Positions 15,105-23,794 of a DNA stretch of 29,937 nt are shown one piece after another. The notes below the pieces were generated by a model. That model was not told where the DNA came from. It did no database searches and saw only the letters and a list, made by a program, of their open reading frames with translations. The stretch lies in contig CAZFQG010000065.1 of NCBI GenBank assembly GCA_964520785.1, positions 1-29,937 of the forward strand, given 5' to 3'. The translations under genes and the position numbers were made by a program. Positions within the stretch are counted from its first letter, which is position 1, and each line of letters opens with the position of its first letter. This stretch comes from CAZFQG01 sp964520785 (GTDB lineage: Bacteria > Planctomycetota > Planctomycetia > Pirellulales > Thermoguttaceae).

Positions 15105-15266
15105 CTATCGTTTCGCCCCTATTGAAAATGCGCGGCGAGACGATAGAATTAAGGAAAGCCGGTAGGTTCCGTAGGCCTAACCCTCCTACATTCTTTAACC
15201 TGTCATCCCTACCGGTTTGAGCGAGTGAGCCCCGTCACCTCCCCTGCCCCGGGTGGCGGGGTTTTT
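15105..15266 (+). ncRNA. Candidate structured RNA ending in a terminator
   Basis: Three stems follow each other in a stretch without genes. Stem 1 pairs 15105-15117 with 15134-15146 (13 bp, one G-U, CTATCGTTTCGCC with GGCGAGACGATAG). Stem 2 pairs 15159-15166 with 15208-15215 (CCGGTAGG with CCTACCGG, perfect) and encloses a smaller perfect hairpin (GTAGG 15171-15175 with CCTAC 15185-15189). The third is the terminator. Nested perfect stems plus a terminator on one strand suggest a stable small RNA or the leader of an attenuated transcript. I could not match it to tmRNA, SRP RNA or RNase P by their conserved motifs; 6S RNA is not excluded. The 5' end is unknown. Confidence 0.38.
15230..15266 (+). 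terminator. Rho-independent terminator
   Basis: A 10-bp GC-rich stem (CCCCGTCACC 15230-15239 with GGTGGCGGGG 15252-15261, one G-U) is followed at once by five T residues (15262-15266). It ends either the candidate RNA upstream or a long transcript from the DUF202 gene. Confidence 0.75.
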
Positions 15267-15472
15267 GCTTTCTTGGACGGTGACGGGTGATATGGGAACG
15301 AGGCTCGGATATGTACGGGAGTAGCTCGAACCACCAATAATAACCGCCGGCTTGCCGGGAATTTCGGTAAAAAATGAAGCTCGTTATTCGCGTGGATTCA
15401 AGCTGCTATTGTCTCGCTCAAGTCGCTTTGATATAGCATGGCACGGCCAGCGGACTGGTCGTGGACGTTCCC

Positions 15473-15499
15473 TTGTCTTTTCTCCTCCTCGTATATGAT
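15473..15499 (+). promoter_or_regulatory. Possible promoter for the C25 peptidase gene
   Basis: TTGTCT (15473-15478) and TATGAT (15494-15499) are 15 bp apart, which is short. The -10-like hexamer ends 6 bases before the ATG at 15506, so a start at the normal distance would make a leaderless mRNA. This fits the absence of any Shine-Dalgarno sequence. Confidence 0.25.
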
Positions 15500-15505
15500 C
15501 GCGCC

Positions 15506-17098
15506 ATGCTTTTCGGAACTTTTGCCACGGTGTTGTTGACGGCTTTCGCCGCCGGTACGGACGTCGTCGTCGTTTGCCCGCCCGCTTTCGAACCGGAGCT
15601 TGCGCCATGGCTGGCGTTTCGGGAATCTCAGGGGCACGTCATCGAGATCATCCCACCGGGAGATTCGGTCGAGCAGACGCGCGAGAGAATCCGGAGGGTC
15701 GCTGAAAGGGGCGCGTTGCGATTCGTCGTCCTTGTCGGCGATACGCGGTCGGTGGGCATTCATCCGGCGGAGCGAAGCGACTTGCTCGTTCCCACCGATT
15801 ATGTCGAAGCCACCGTCAACGTCGATTGGGGCTCTCCATCGCATATCGCCACCGATAACTCGTACGCCGATTTGGACGGGGACCGTGTGCCGGATGTCGC
15901 CGTTGGGCGTTTGAGCGTGGATACTTCGGAGGAACTGCGGCGGATAGTGGCGAAGATCGTCCGCTACGAGAATTCGACCGATTTCGGGCCGTGGCGTCGG
16001 CAGGTCAATTTCGTCGCCGGAGTGGGGGATTTCGGAGTCGTCGCCGACACCGTGCTCGAGAGAGCCGCGCGTTATCTATTGACCAGCCAAATACCAGTCT
16101 CGTACGCGATCACGATGACGCACGCGGGATGGCGGAGCCCTTTCTTTCCGGATCCGCGGCGTTTTCGCGAAACGACGATGGAACGGCTCAACGAGGGACC
16201 CCTGTTCTGGGTTTATATGGGTCACGGATTCTACCGCCATCTTGGAGGACTCCAGTTGGAGGAGGAAAGCTTTCCCGTCCTCGCCAACGAAGACATTCCC
16301 CACTTGAACTGCAAGAACGGCCCCCCGGTCGCGGTCTTTCTGGCCTGCTACGTCGGCGCGTTTGACGCCCCGGAGGACTGCCTGGCGGAACACATGCTTC
16401 GCGCCGAAGGAGGTCCGGTCGCGGTCATCGCCGGTTCACGTGTGACCATGCCCTATGCAATGGCGGTTCTGGGTCAGGGGATGCTTACGGAGGTCTTTGT
16501 TCGGCGGCGCGCCACGCTTGGAGAAATCCTCCTCAACGCCAAACGCGAGATGGTCGCGCGGGAGGCCGAGGAAGACCCGCGACGTCGCCTGATCGATGCC
16601 GTCGCTTCCATTATCAGTCCAACGAGGGACCGCCTCCGGGAGGAACGCGAAGAACACCTCGAGCTGTTCAACCTCCTCGGTGATCCGCTCCTGAGGGTCC
16701 GTCATCCCGATCTGGTCGAGATTGCTTCGCGGACGGAGGTAACCGCCGGGGAGACGCTGACGGTTTCGGGAGTCAGTCCGATCTCGGGAACGGCCGTCCT
16801 GGAGCTGGTCGCCGGACGCGAGCGGTTGACCTTTCCATTCGTCTCTCGAACGAGCATGCCGTGCACCGACGAGGAGTTTGCCGGAATGCAGGAGGTCTAC
16901 CAGCGGGCAAATAACCGGTGCGTCTTACGGCATACGTTCCCCATCGAGGCGGGCCCCTTCGAACGGACGATCACCGTTCCCGAGGAAGCCATTGGTGGGT
17001 GCTACGCGCGGGTATTCATTCAAGGAGACTCGGGTTACGCGACGGGGGGAAACGAAATCCGCGTGTCTCAGGCTCCGTCGGGGACGAGGCGGTTCTGA
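15506..17098 (+). CDS. Secreted C25 (gingipain-type) cysteine peptidase
   Basis: A protein of 530 residues with a signal peptide (LFGTFATVLLTAFAAG, cleavage near residue 17). The C25 catalytic dyad is visible: His240 in YMGHGFYRH and Cys281 in FLACYVGAFD, each after a hydrophobic strand as in the caspase-like fold. Upstream are the family elements FVVLVGDTRSVG, VPTDYVEATV and ATDNSYADLDGDRVPDVAVGRLSV. The fold closes with FNLLGDPLLRVRHPD, and an Ig-like domain follows (about 410-530, TVSGVSPISGTAVLELV). Known C25 enzymes cut proteins outside the cell, some after Arg or Lys; the specificity here is unknown. No ribosome site precedes ATG 15506; a GTG at 15461 is an unlikely alternative. The last 31 bp overlap the convergent panD gene. 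Confidence 0.9.
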   Translation: MLFGTFATVLLTAFAAGTDVVVVCPPAFEPELAPWLAFRESQGHVIEIIPPGDSVEQTRERIRRVAERGALRFVVLVGDTRSVGIHPAERSDLLVPTDYVEATVNVDWGSPSHIATDNSYADLDGDRVPDVAVGRLSVDTSEELRRIVAKIVRYENSTDFGPWRRQVNFVAGVGDFGVVADTVLERAARYLLTSQIPVSYAITMTHAGWRSPFFPDPRRFRETTMERLNEGPLFWVYMGHGFYRHLGGLQLEEESFPVLANEDIPHLNCKNGPPVAVFLACYVGAFDAPEDCLAEHMLRAEGGPVAVIAGSRVTMPYAMAVLGQGMLTEVFVRRRATLGEILLNAKREMVAREAEEDPRRRLIDAVASIISPTRDRLREEREEHLELFNLLGDPLLRVRHPDLVEIASRTEVTAGETLTVSGVSPISGTAVLELVAGRERLTFPFVSRTSMPCTDEEFAGMQEVYQRANNRCVLRHTFPIEAGPFERTITVPEEAIGGCYARVFIQGDSGYATGGNEIRVSQAPSGTRRF

Positions 17099-17427
17099 TC
17101 GTCGACCAGGACGACCTTGGGTTTCCATTCCGCGGCCTCTTCCGCCGAGACGGCGCAGTACGACAGGACGATGACCCTATCCCCGGCCACTCCGAGCCGG
17201 GCGGCGGGACCGTTGAGCATCATGGTCCGCGAGCCGGCCGGGGCTTCAATGGCATAGGTGATGATCCGCTCGGCGTTGTTAAGGTTCAAGACGTGAACCT
17301 GCTCGCCGGGCAGAATATCGGCCGCCTTCAGAAGATCGCCGTCAACGGAAATACTTCCCTCGTAATCCAGCTCCGTCCCGGTCAGGATGGCGCGGTGGAT
17401 TTTCGATTTGAACATGAATCGCTGCAT
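17068..17427 (-). CDS. panD: Aspartate 1-decarboxylase, pyruvoyl proenzyme
   Basis: PanD converts L-aspartate to beta-alanine for pantothenate and coenzyme A. The zymogen cleaves itself at Gly24-Ser25 in YEGS, creating the pyruvoyl group; from ATG 17427 this motif falls exactly at residues 22-25, as in E. coli, which decides the start. A GTG at 17442 and an ATG at 17415 are alternatives. Other family marks are the KIHRA start, ERIITYAIEAPAGSR with the catalytic tyrosine of TYAI, NGPAARLGVAGDRVIVLSY and EWKPKVVLVD. It has 119 residues. Its 3' end reads 31 bp into the end of the opposite peptidase gene. Confidence 0.95.
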   Translation of the reverse strand: MQRFMFKSKIHRAILTGTELDYEGSISVDGDLLKAADILPGEQVHVLNLNNAERIITYAIEAPAGSRTMMLNGPAARLGVAGDRVIVLSYCAVSAEEAAEWKPKVVLVDDQNRLVPDGA

Positions 17428-17493
17428 GGATCGGAGTTTCACCTCTATCGCTTGATCTACGAATACTCCTCTTTCCCGGGGGCTCCGCCGCGG

Positions 17494-18447
17494 TCATTTC
17501 GCGCCGCCGAGGCGAATGGTCGCCGTCACCGGGAAGTGGTCGGAGGGATACCGGCCGTCACGGTCGGTCCGAATAATCTCCGCGGCGATCGGCACCGCGT
17601 CGCCGCGAACGAAAATGTGGTCGATCTTCGGCCCGGAGTCCCGCCCCTCGAAACCGTTGAAGGTCCCGACCTTCTCGGCCGAAGCGTGGACTGCGCGAAA
17701 CGTGTCGATCAACACGGACCCCGGGCCTTCGGGGGCCTCCGTCAGGATTCGCATTGATTCGGCCGTTTCCGAGGCGTTGAAATCGCCCGCGAGAACCACC
17801 GGAACATCCGCGGGAATTTGGGCGATCCGGTCGCGCAGCATCGCGGCGCTTTTTCGCCGTGCCGGCGAGGAACGATGATCGAAATGGGTATTGACGAAAA
17901 CGAGCCGTCGGCCGGTGTCGGTCTCGAAGAATCGGGCCCAAGTCACGATTCGCGTGCAGGCGTTTCCCCAGGTAATCGACGCCGGTTCATCCGGCGCGTC
18001 CGAAAGCCAATAGGTCCCCTGTTCCTCCGGGTCGATCCGCCACCTCCGGCGCAAGTAGAAGACCGAACAGGCTTCCCCAGCGTTCGGATCTTTCTCGCGG
18101 GAACGGCTCAGCACGCCGTATTCTTGCAGGGATTCTTCAAGAAAGGCAACCTGCCCGGGGAGGGCCTCTTGAATACCCAGAAAGTCGGGGCGGAAGTCAC
18201 GAATAATCTCGACGACGAGGTCTTTCCGGTGCGGCCAAGCGTCTTTCCCGTCGGCCGGCGTGTCGTACCGGATGTTGAAGGTCATCACCCGGACCACGTC
18301 CGGGTCGGAGGCCTTCACGACGGAATCGGGAAAAGCGGAGCCGGCACACACGAAGTGCGCACAGAACAGCACTCCCGCGAGCCGCCAACTCGGTCGAAGG
18401 GGCGCGCGGCGTGGGGCCGGGTGAAGATATGATAGCTGGTGAAACAT
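17494..18447 (-). CDS. Exported endonuclease/exonuclease/phosphatase-family protein
   Basis: This 317-residue metal-dependent phosphoesterase of the EEP (DNase I-like) fold has all active-site blocks: Asn58 in MTFNIRYD, Glu94 in GIQEA, His188 in VNTHFDH, Asp222 and Asn224 in GDFNA, Asp276 in KIDHIFVR, and the final SDHFPV with His304. An N-terminal hydrophobic stretch (about 22-39, RLAGVLFCAHFVCAGSAF) suggests export or membrane anchoring. Members cleave nucleic acids, sphingomyelin or inositol phosphates; this subtype (FNIRYDTPADG...W..R) is common near sugar and phosphate scavenging genes, and its substrate is not known. ATG 18447 has no clear ribosome site; a TTG at 18492 is possible. It is 66 nt upstream of panD. 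Confidence 0.88.
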   Translation of the reverse strand: MFHQLSYLHPAPRRAPLRPSWRLAGVLFCAHFVCAGSAFPDSVVKASDPDVVRVMTFNIRYDTPADGKDAWPHRKDLVVEIIRDFRPDFLGIQEALPGQVAFLEESLQEYGVLSRSREKDPNAGEACSVFYLRRRWRIDPEEQGTYWLSDAPDEPASITWGNACTRIVTWARFFETDTGRRLVFVNTHFDHRSSPARRKSAAMLRDRIAQIPADVPVVLAGDFNASETAESMRILTEAPEGPGSVLIDTFRAVHASAEKVGTFNGFEGRDSGPKIDHIFVRGDAVPIAAEIIRTDRDGRYPSDHFPVTATIRLGGAK

Positions 18448-18796
18448 TGACTCAGATGGGGCAGCAGTACCTGTAGGAGGGGTTCCCCGCAAGAGATTGG
18501 GTCAAACACACGGAGCCCGATCGCCGGCGGTGAACTCATTCTACGTCGAATCCATCGAAAGAAACAAGGGGAGCCCCTAAATCGGGGGGAGTAACTGTCG
18601 TATTCGCGAACGTGGCCGACACCGGTCCGTCGTGTAATGTCACCAGCCTCGGTAGTGACGTTCTCGCGGAAGAATTACTCGATCCTTGCCATGTTTTTTG
18701 AGCAACGAAAGAGATGCAGTGATGACACCCGCCGATTAGGCGATTAGAATACTATCTATCGTTCGGATATTCGCACTTCGCTTAGGGAGCCAGCTC
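18448..18796. other. Intergenic region before the SHD1/propeller gene
   Basis: This divergent spacer of 349 bases has no supported gene. A small imperfect hairpin (ATGTCAC / GTGACGT, with a G-U) lies at about 18638-18662. GGGAG, 7 nt before the ATG at 18797, is the ribosome site of the next gene. I see no convincing promoter pair. Confidence 0.4.
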
Positions 18797-19975
18797 ATGC
18801 TCTGTCAAAGAAATTGTGTTTTGTTCTTAATAGTTTTTGTTGCGGTTTTCGCCATCTATTGCGGTAGTGTACTTGCGCAACAAGACTGGAAACCGTTGAC
18901 GCCCGGTACGAGGCTCAATCCGGGCGATCGGGTCATGGTCAGGAGTTTCGACCGATGGATGGAGGGAATCGTGGTCGGGTTTTTTGCCGGCGGTCGCATG
19001 ATCGAGGTGCGCTATTCCGATCCCAACTTTGGAGAGATGTCGCGGCCATTCCCTCCGAACGACATCCGTGTTCCCGGGAGGAAGCCGGCTCCTCGAGTGA
19101 GAGCGGGAGACGGGGAGAACCCTTTCGAAGCAGGCGGCCGGTTCCGCACGTGGTCGGACAGCTCCGGAAAATTCCGGATCGAAGCGGAACTCGCTGAGGT
19201 CCTCAAAGGCGAAGTCGTTCTTAAGAAACGGGAAGGGGATGAGATCACCGTTCCGATAGACCGCCTCTCGAAAAAGGACCGCGAATACATCGCCTCGTTG
19301 AAGACGGAAACGCCCGATTTGGAAAACCCCTTTGGCTCCCGGGCCGATCCCGCTGCCGATCCCGCTACCGGGACCGCGACCCTGGCCCCGGATTGGAGCC
19401 AATCGAAAAGAGTCATTCTTCAAAGCAATGTCAAAGTGAATGGTTTGGCGCCGGACGCCGGTCCCGCGGCGGCCCCTCTTTTGACGCAGCCGCTCGTGTT
19501 GCCGCCCGCGGGATCGTTCTTCGAGGAAATCACGGGGGTTTTTCCCGCCGGCGCCGAACCGGGAGTCGCCGCGGTCGGCGTCGTCTGCAGTTTTGGAGAT
19601 ACGACCTACTCGGGAGTTTTCCGCTGCGATCTGACCCGGGAGAAAGGACGAATCGAGCAGATCGAGATTCCAAATAAGTCGAAACCGCTGGACATAAGTC
19701 CCAGTGGAAAGCTGCTGATCACCAAATCACACGATCAGGTGCTCAGAGAGGGGAGACTTCTGACTCTTTGGGATATCCGGGGAAAGCGATGCTTGAAACG
19801 GTGGGATTGCGATCCCTATTCCGGCCGCGGGAGCCAGTTCGCCCCGAACATCCAATGGGTCAAGTTCGTCGATGAAGAGCATCTGCTAACGCTTGGCGCC
19901 GGGTACGTGACTCTCTGGGAACTGGAGAAGATGAAGGCGATCTACTCCGTGCCGTTGAGTTCCGACTTTCACGCT
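18797..19975 (+). CDS. SHD1-domain protein with propeller-like repeats, 5' part up to the assembly gap
   Basis: The first 393 residues of a large exported protein. A signal peptide (residues 1-28, LFLIVFVAVFAIYCGSVLAQ) is followed by a Tudor/agenet-like segment (about 40-92, GDRVMVRSFDRWMEGIVVGFF). Next is an SHD1 domain (about 115-167, FRTWSDSSGKFRIEAELAEV ... VPIDRLSKKDREYI), a linker, and from about 225 WD40/propeller-like repeats (LLTLWDIRGKRCLKRW, YVTLWELEKMKAIY). SHD1 next to propellers is frequent in Planctomycetota surface proteins; the function is unknown. GGGAG stands 7 nt before the ATG. The frame is interrupted by ten N at 19976 and continues in another frame at 19986. Confidence 0.85.
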
Positions 19976-19985
19976 NNNNNNNNNN
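19976..19985. other. Assembly gap (ten N)
   Basis: Ten unknown bases fall inside a propeller repeat. The flanking coding parts are 1179 and 1068 bases long, so ten bases cannot join them in one frame. The true gap length must be of the form 3n, or the gene is frameshifted here. Confidence 0.99.
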
Positions 19986-21053
19986 GCTCTTTTTCTGAGG
20001 TCGACTCCGGCGCTGAGTCCCGGCCGGAAATACCTGGCCGTGCCGGGGCCCGGTTGTCTCAATGTTTTGGAGGTGAAAACGGGGAAGGTCGTCGGAACCT
20101 ATCCGGGAGCGGGAAAACACGGAACCATCGTCTTTCGGCCGGACGGCGAACGGATCGCCCTGACCACGCCGACACGGGTTCAGGTTTGGGAGTTTTCCAC
20201 CGGGGCGATGTACCGGGATATCGGGTTCTCCACCCCCTTTTCAAGGTTCCGGGAACCGACCTGGCCTTCGCCCGGTTATATCCTCATCGGCGGTCGATTC
20301 TTGATGGATTTGGAGCGCCACACGCTGTTGTGGGAGTACCGGCCGGGTGCCAACGTGGGGCGCGTGGCGGCGACCCAAATCATCGCTCGGCGCCTCTGGT
20401 TTCTGGCGACGAACGAGAAACAGCGGGCGCTCATCCCGTTTTCCGTGCCCGACGCCGCGATCCGTGACGTGATCTCCCACATTCAGCCCGACCAAACCCT
20501 GGTCCTGCAACCCGGCATGGAAGTCACTCTCGACGTCCAGGTCGAAGGAACTCCGCAGCAGCGCGAGCAAATCAGGGATGCTTTCGCGAAGAACCTCGCC
20601 GACAACGGGCTGCGCCTTACCGATGACGCTCCCGTCCAGGTCGTCGCACGGACCGACCGGGGAGAAATCGAGCAGAAGGGGTATAGCCGCTTCGGTGGGC
20701 TGTTACCCCACGAAAAGGTCGAGTACGGCACCTTTCAAGGATATATTAGTCGGGTTACGATTCTGATCGACGGCAAGGTCGCATGGCAGGTGACCTCGCG
20801 CACGAGCGCTCCCGATGATCTAAGACTGGAAGGGGGCGAGTCCGTCTCGCAGGCGTTGAAGAGACATGAATCGCCCGATCTGGTTTTCTTCGATCGGGTC
20901 TTTCTACCCAAGTACCTGTGCGTACCGTGCGACACCTACACGTTCGGAGCAACGGAATTGACGCCCGCCGGCCCCATGCCGGCCCAGCCGACCCCCCGTG
21001 AAGAACCGGAATCGCCGTCGGGTCCTCCCGAGGTTCCGGGAAGGCGGGCGTAG
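19986..21053 (+). CDS. SHD1/propeller protein, 3' part after the assembly gap
   Basis: The continuation of the gene starting at 18797. From the first base after the N run it is open for 355 codons and picks up in mid-repeat (LSPGRKYLAVPGPGCLNVLEV, then TIVFRPDGERIALTT and VQVWEFSTGAMYRD). The propeller ends near residue 150 of this part. A different domain of about 150 residues follows (TLVLQPGMEVTLDVQVEG ... LIDGKVAWQVTSRTSAPDDL), ending in a proline-rich tail (PAGPMPAQPTPREEPESPSG). I do not recognise the last domain; the pattern of residues about 170-290 suggests a beta-rich carrier-type module with a DGKVAWQ turn. Read with the 5' part, the whole protein would have about 750 residues. Confidence 0.8.
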   Translation, partial: ALFLRSTPALSPGRKYLAVPGPGCLNVLEVKTGKVVGTYPGAGKHGTIVFRPDGERIALTTPTRVQVWEFSTGAMYRDIGFSTPFSRFREPTWPSPGYILIGGRFLMDLERHTLLWEYRPGANVGRVAATQIIARRLWFLATNEKQRALIPFSVPDAAIRDVISHIQPDQTLVLQPGMEVTLDVQVEGTPQQREQIRDAFAKNLADNGLRLTDDAPVQVVARTDRGEIEQKGYSRFGGLLPHEKVEYGTFQGYISRVTILIDGKVAWQVTSRTSAPDDLRLEGGESVSQALKRHESPDLVFFDRVFLPKYLCVPCDTYTFGATELTPAGPMPAQPTPREEPESPSGPPEVPGRRA

Positions 21054-21099
21054 GCGGCGCTTCACCATCACGCTCCAACCAAAGTGGAAATCCGAACGA

Positions 21100-21360
21100 T
21101 GAAATCCAGGAGGCGTTTCGTGTTCACGATGCCAAGCGAAGGATCACGACGTTTCGCGTCTTGGAGGCGAAGACGGGAGAACTGCCGGGGACTTCATGAA
21201 GGCGCCGAGAATCACAGATACCATAAGGACGGATATATCGTCTTCCGATCCGATGGGAAGCAGATCGCACTCTTGAGCCGGGAGGGGATTCGCGTACGGG
21301 GCTTCGCGATGGGGAAACCGTATCGCGAGTTCGGTTGCTTCGTTCCGCGTGCGCCAAATC
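21100..21360 (+). pseudogene. Decayed partial duplication of the preceding propeller repeat
   Basis: Two reading frames together resemble a segment of the gene just upstream. In one frame (from about 21100) TTFRVLEAKTGELPGTS, ended by TGA, resembles CLNVLEVKTGKVVGTY of the intact gene. Shortly after, in another frame, KDGYIVFRSDGKQIALL, then REGIRVRGFAMGKPYREFG, resemble KHGTIVFRPDGERIALT and VQVWEFSTGAMYRDIG. The order is the same as in the parent repeat. No start, ribosome site or full domain remains. It looks like a tandem duplicate or the tail of a deleted paralogue, now frameshifted. Identity was judged by eye. Confidence 0.65.
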
Positions 21361-21442
21361 TCGCCACCGTCGGCGAGGAGGACGCAAGTCGTGGGGCGTT
21401 CTTCCGAGCGCCCCACGCGCGGTGAACCGTCGTCGGGGTGGA

Positions 21443-23740
21443 TTAGTCGTCGTCTTCTCGCTCCAGAGCGACGATCCCGAGGTCGATATACTGGCCTCCT
21501 CGGGTTTGCTTGCAGTGGATGGCGATCGTGTTGGAGCCCTTCGTAAGGACGTCACGGTGTTCCGCCGTCAGCGGCACGAAAACGTACGACGTCGTGAAGC
21601 CCTCCAGCTTCGCCACGAGCGTGCCGTTGAGATGGACCTCGGCGTCTTCGTCGTGGTGCACCTCCAGCGCGAGTTCGCCCGCCGCGTCATCCTTCCAGTC
21701 GAACGTGCGGCGGATCCATATCTCCGGCGTGTCCCATTTCGTGCCGATGATTGCGCCGGGCGTTCCTTCGGTGCCAAATCCGGCGGGCCCGTCTTTCCAG
21801 CCGGAATCGTCGAAATCGGCCTTTTCCCAGCCCTCGGCCGGTTTTTCGGTCGTGTAGCGCCATACCGGCGGCTCGGGCCGATCCCAACCGCCCTCCTTGG
21901 CAAGCGCTCGCGGAACGACCACTCGGACGCTCGGGACGGGGCCGAGCAGGTCCTCATTCACCGGACCTACGACCTCGGGATCCATCTTGATGATCCGCCG
22001 GTCGTAGGTGATCAGCCCGTTCACTTCGATCTCGACGTCGGTGGTCTGCGTGTAGACCGCCGCGGCGAGTCCCTGGCCGATGAGGAGCTTCAATCGGGCG
22101 ATCAGGTTGAGATAGGCATCTTGCAACGCCTCCAGTGTCTCATACGACCGGTAACCCCAGTTCTTCGAGTCCTGCCAGGTGTGGCCCTTGATCGGAAGAC
22201 CCAGCCCGCCAAACTCGCCCAGGACGGCGGCGCGAGTCTCTTCCAGGGCGGGCATGGCGGGGCCGGGGTAGGCGTGGATGTCCATCACGTCGCCGCATTG
22301 ACGATCGGTCCAACCGCTGGCATTGTTGACCAACCGAGTCGGGTCGGTTTCCTTCGTCCAGCGGACGATCCGCTCGGTCGCGAACTGTCCCCATCCCTCG
22401 TTGAAGGGGACCCACATCACGATCGCCGGGGAATTGAAGTTCGCGCCGATGATTCCGCCCCATTCTTCGATGAACTGCCGGGCCGACTCCTCCGTCCGCT
22501 CGATGTCTGGATCATTCCGGCCGATGTACTTGTCGCCGCTGGGCATGTCCTGCCAAACCAGCAGGCCCAACTTGTCGCACCAGTAGTACCAGCGCGCCGG
22601 CTCGACTTTCACGTGCTTGCGGAGCATGTTCATTCCCAGCTTCTTCGTCACCTCGACGTCAAAGCGAAGCGCGTCATCCGTCGGGGCCGTGTAGATGCCG
22701 TCCGGCCAGAAGCCCTGGTCGAGCGGTCCGTATTGGAACAGCGGCTTATTGTTCAGCCCGAGCCTCAAAACTCCGTTCTTGTCTTTTAGCAGGGATATCT
22801 TCCGCATTCCGAAATAGCCGGTGACCTCGTCGACGGCCTCGCCGTCCTTCACGAGCGATATCTTCAGATCATAAAGGAACGGATCGTCGGGGGACCACAG
22901 CCGCGGCTCTTCGATGGGCAGTGTGATCGGCTCGCCCAATTTGCCGGTGGCGGCCCCGACCGATTCGCCGTCGACCATCGCTTCCACCTTGACCTCGGCG
23001 CTGGTTTCGTCCCCCGCCGCGTTTACCATGAAGATCGCCCGGTCATCGTCGATATCCGGCACGACCCGGAACGACTCGACATAGCTTCGAGGGACCGCTT
23101 CCAGCCACGTGGTCTGCCAAATTCCGGTAACCGGCGTGTACCAGATACCGTGCGGGTTCAATACCTGCTTGCCTCGCGGCTGATAGCCTTGATCCGTCGG
23201 ATCGAAAACGCGGACGATGATTTCCTGTTCGCCGTCCGATTTCAGGGCGTCGGTTACGTCGAGGGAAAACGGGTCGTACCCGCCGCGATGGCCGCCGACT
23301 TCCTTTCCGTTAACCCAGACGACCGCCTCCCAGTCAACCGCGCCGAAGTGCAGCAACACCCGCTTCCCGTCCCAATCGGCCGGGAGGGTGAACGTCCGGC
23401 GATACCAGAGTCGTTCCTCCGGCTTCACCTGACGCATCACGCCGGAAAGGCTTGATTCGATTGGAAAGGGAACGAGAATCTTTCCCTCGTATCCCTCGGG
23501 ATGCTCCACGTCCGCCGCGACGACGGCGTAGTCCCAGAGTCCGTTGAGGTTCATCCACGCGGGGCGGACCATCTGCGGCCGCGGGTACTCCGGTAAGGCA
23601 TTTGCCGGCGAGACGTCCGCGGTCCAAGGAGTGGTCAAGGGGCCCGGCCGCGGTTTCCAGTCGTCGGCGACGCTCGCGGTGCCGCACGCACAGGCGGTGA
23701 GACAAGCCAAAGTGAGACGAAGGGAGTAACTACTCATCAT
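21443..23740 (-). CDS. Exported glycoside hydrolase family 2 protein (beta-galactosidase/glucuronidase-like)
   Basis: A retaining beta-glycosidase of 765 residues. The order is a leader (to about residue 25), a sugar-binding jelly-roll domain (about 30-210, LWYRRTFTLPADWDGKRVLLHFG, VWVNGKEVGGHRGGYDPF), an Ig-like domain, the TIM barrel (about 310-590), and a second jelly-roll domain at the C-terminus (about 630-760, WIRRTFDWKDDAAG ... EVHLNG). The acid/base is Glu448 in FNEGWG and the nucleophile Glu509 in LGEFGG, both in standard GH2 positions. The leader contains LTAC, a possible lipobox, as well as a signal-peptidase I site near SVA-D. AAGGA precedes ATG 23740 by 5 nt; the next codon (23737) is also ATG at better spacing. 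Preference among galactosides, glucuronides and mannosides cannot be told. Confidence 0.92.
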   Translation of the reverse strand: MMSSYSLRLTLACLTACACGTASVADDWKPRPGPLTTPWTADVSPANALPEYPRPQMVRPAWMNLNGLWDYAVVAADVEHPEGYEGKILVPFPIESSLSGVMRQVKPEERLWYRRTFTLPADWDGKRVLLHFGAVDWEAVVWVNGKEVGGHRGGYDPFSLDVTDALKSDGEQEIIVRVFDPTDQGYQPRGKQVLNPHGIWYTPVTGIWQTTWLEAVPRSYVESFRVVPDIDDDRAIFMVNAAGDETSAEVKVEAMVDGESVGAATGKLGEPITLPIEEPRLWSPDDPFLYDLKISLVKDGEAVDEVTGYFGMRKISLLKDKNGVLRLGLNNKPLFQYGPLDQGFWPDGIYTAPTDDALRFDVEVTKKLGMNMLRKHVKVEPARWYYWCDKLGLLVWQDMPSGDKYIGRNDPDIERTEESARQFIEEWGGIIGANFNSPAIVMWVPFNEGWGQFATERIVRWTKETDPTRLVNNASGWTDRQCGDVMDIHAYPGPAMPALEETRAAVLGEFGGLGLPIKGHTWQDSKNWGYRSYETLEALQDAYLNLIARLKLLIGQGLAAAVYTQTTDVEIEVNGLITYDRRIIKMDPEVVGPVNEDLLGPVPSVRVVVPRALAKEGGWDRPEPPVWRYTTEKPAEGWEKADFDDSGWKDGPAGFGTEGTPGAIIGTKWDTPEIWIRRTFDWKDDAAGELALEVHHDEDAEVHLNGTLVAKLEGFTTSYVFVPLTAEHRDVLTKGSNTIAIHCKQTRGGQYIDLGIVALEREDDD

Positions 23741-23794
23741 GCTCTTCCTTATCTTTGAAAAACGAGAACGCAAACCTACCGTACTCGACGGGGG

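Noticed and set aside
21335..22789. 484-codon + strand frame opposite the GH2 gene
   Set aside because: Antisense shadow; the GH2 catalytic motifs and domain order are on the minus strand.
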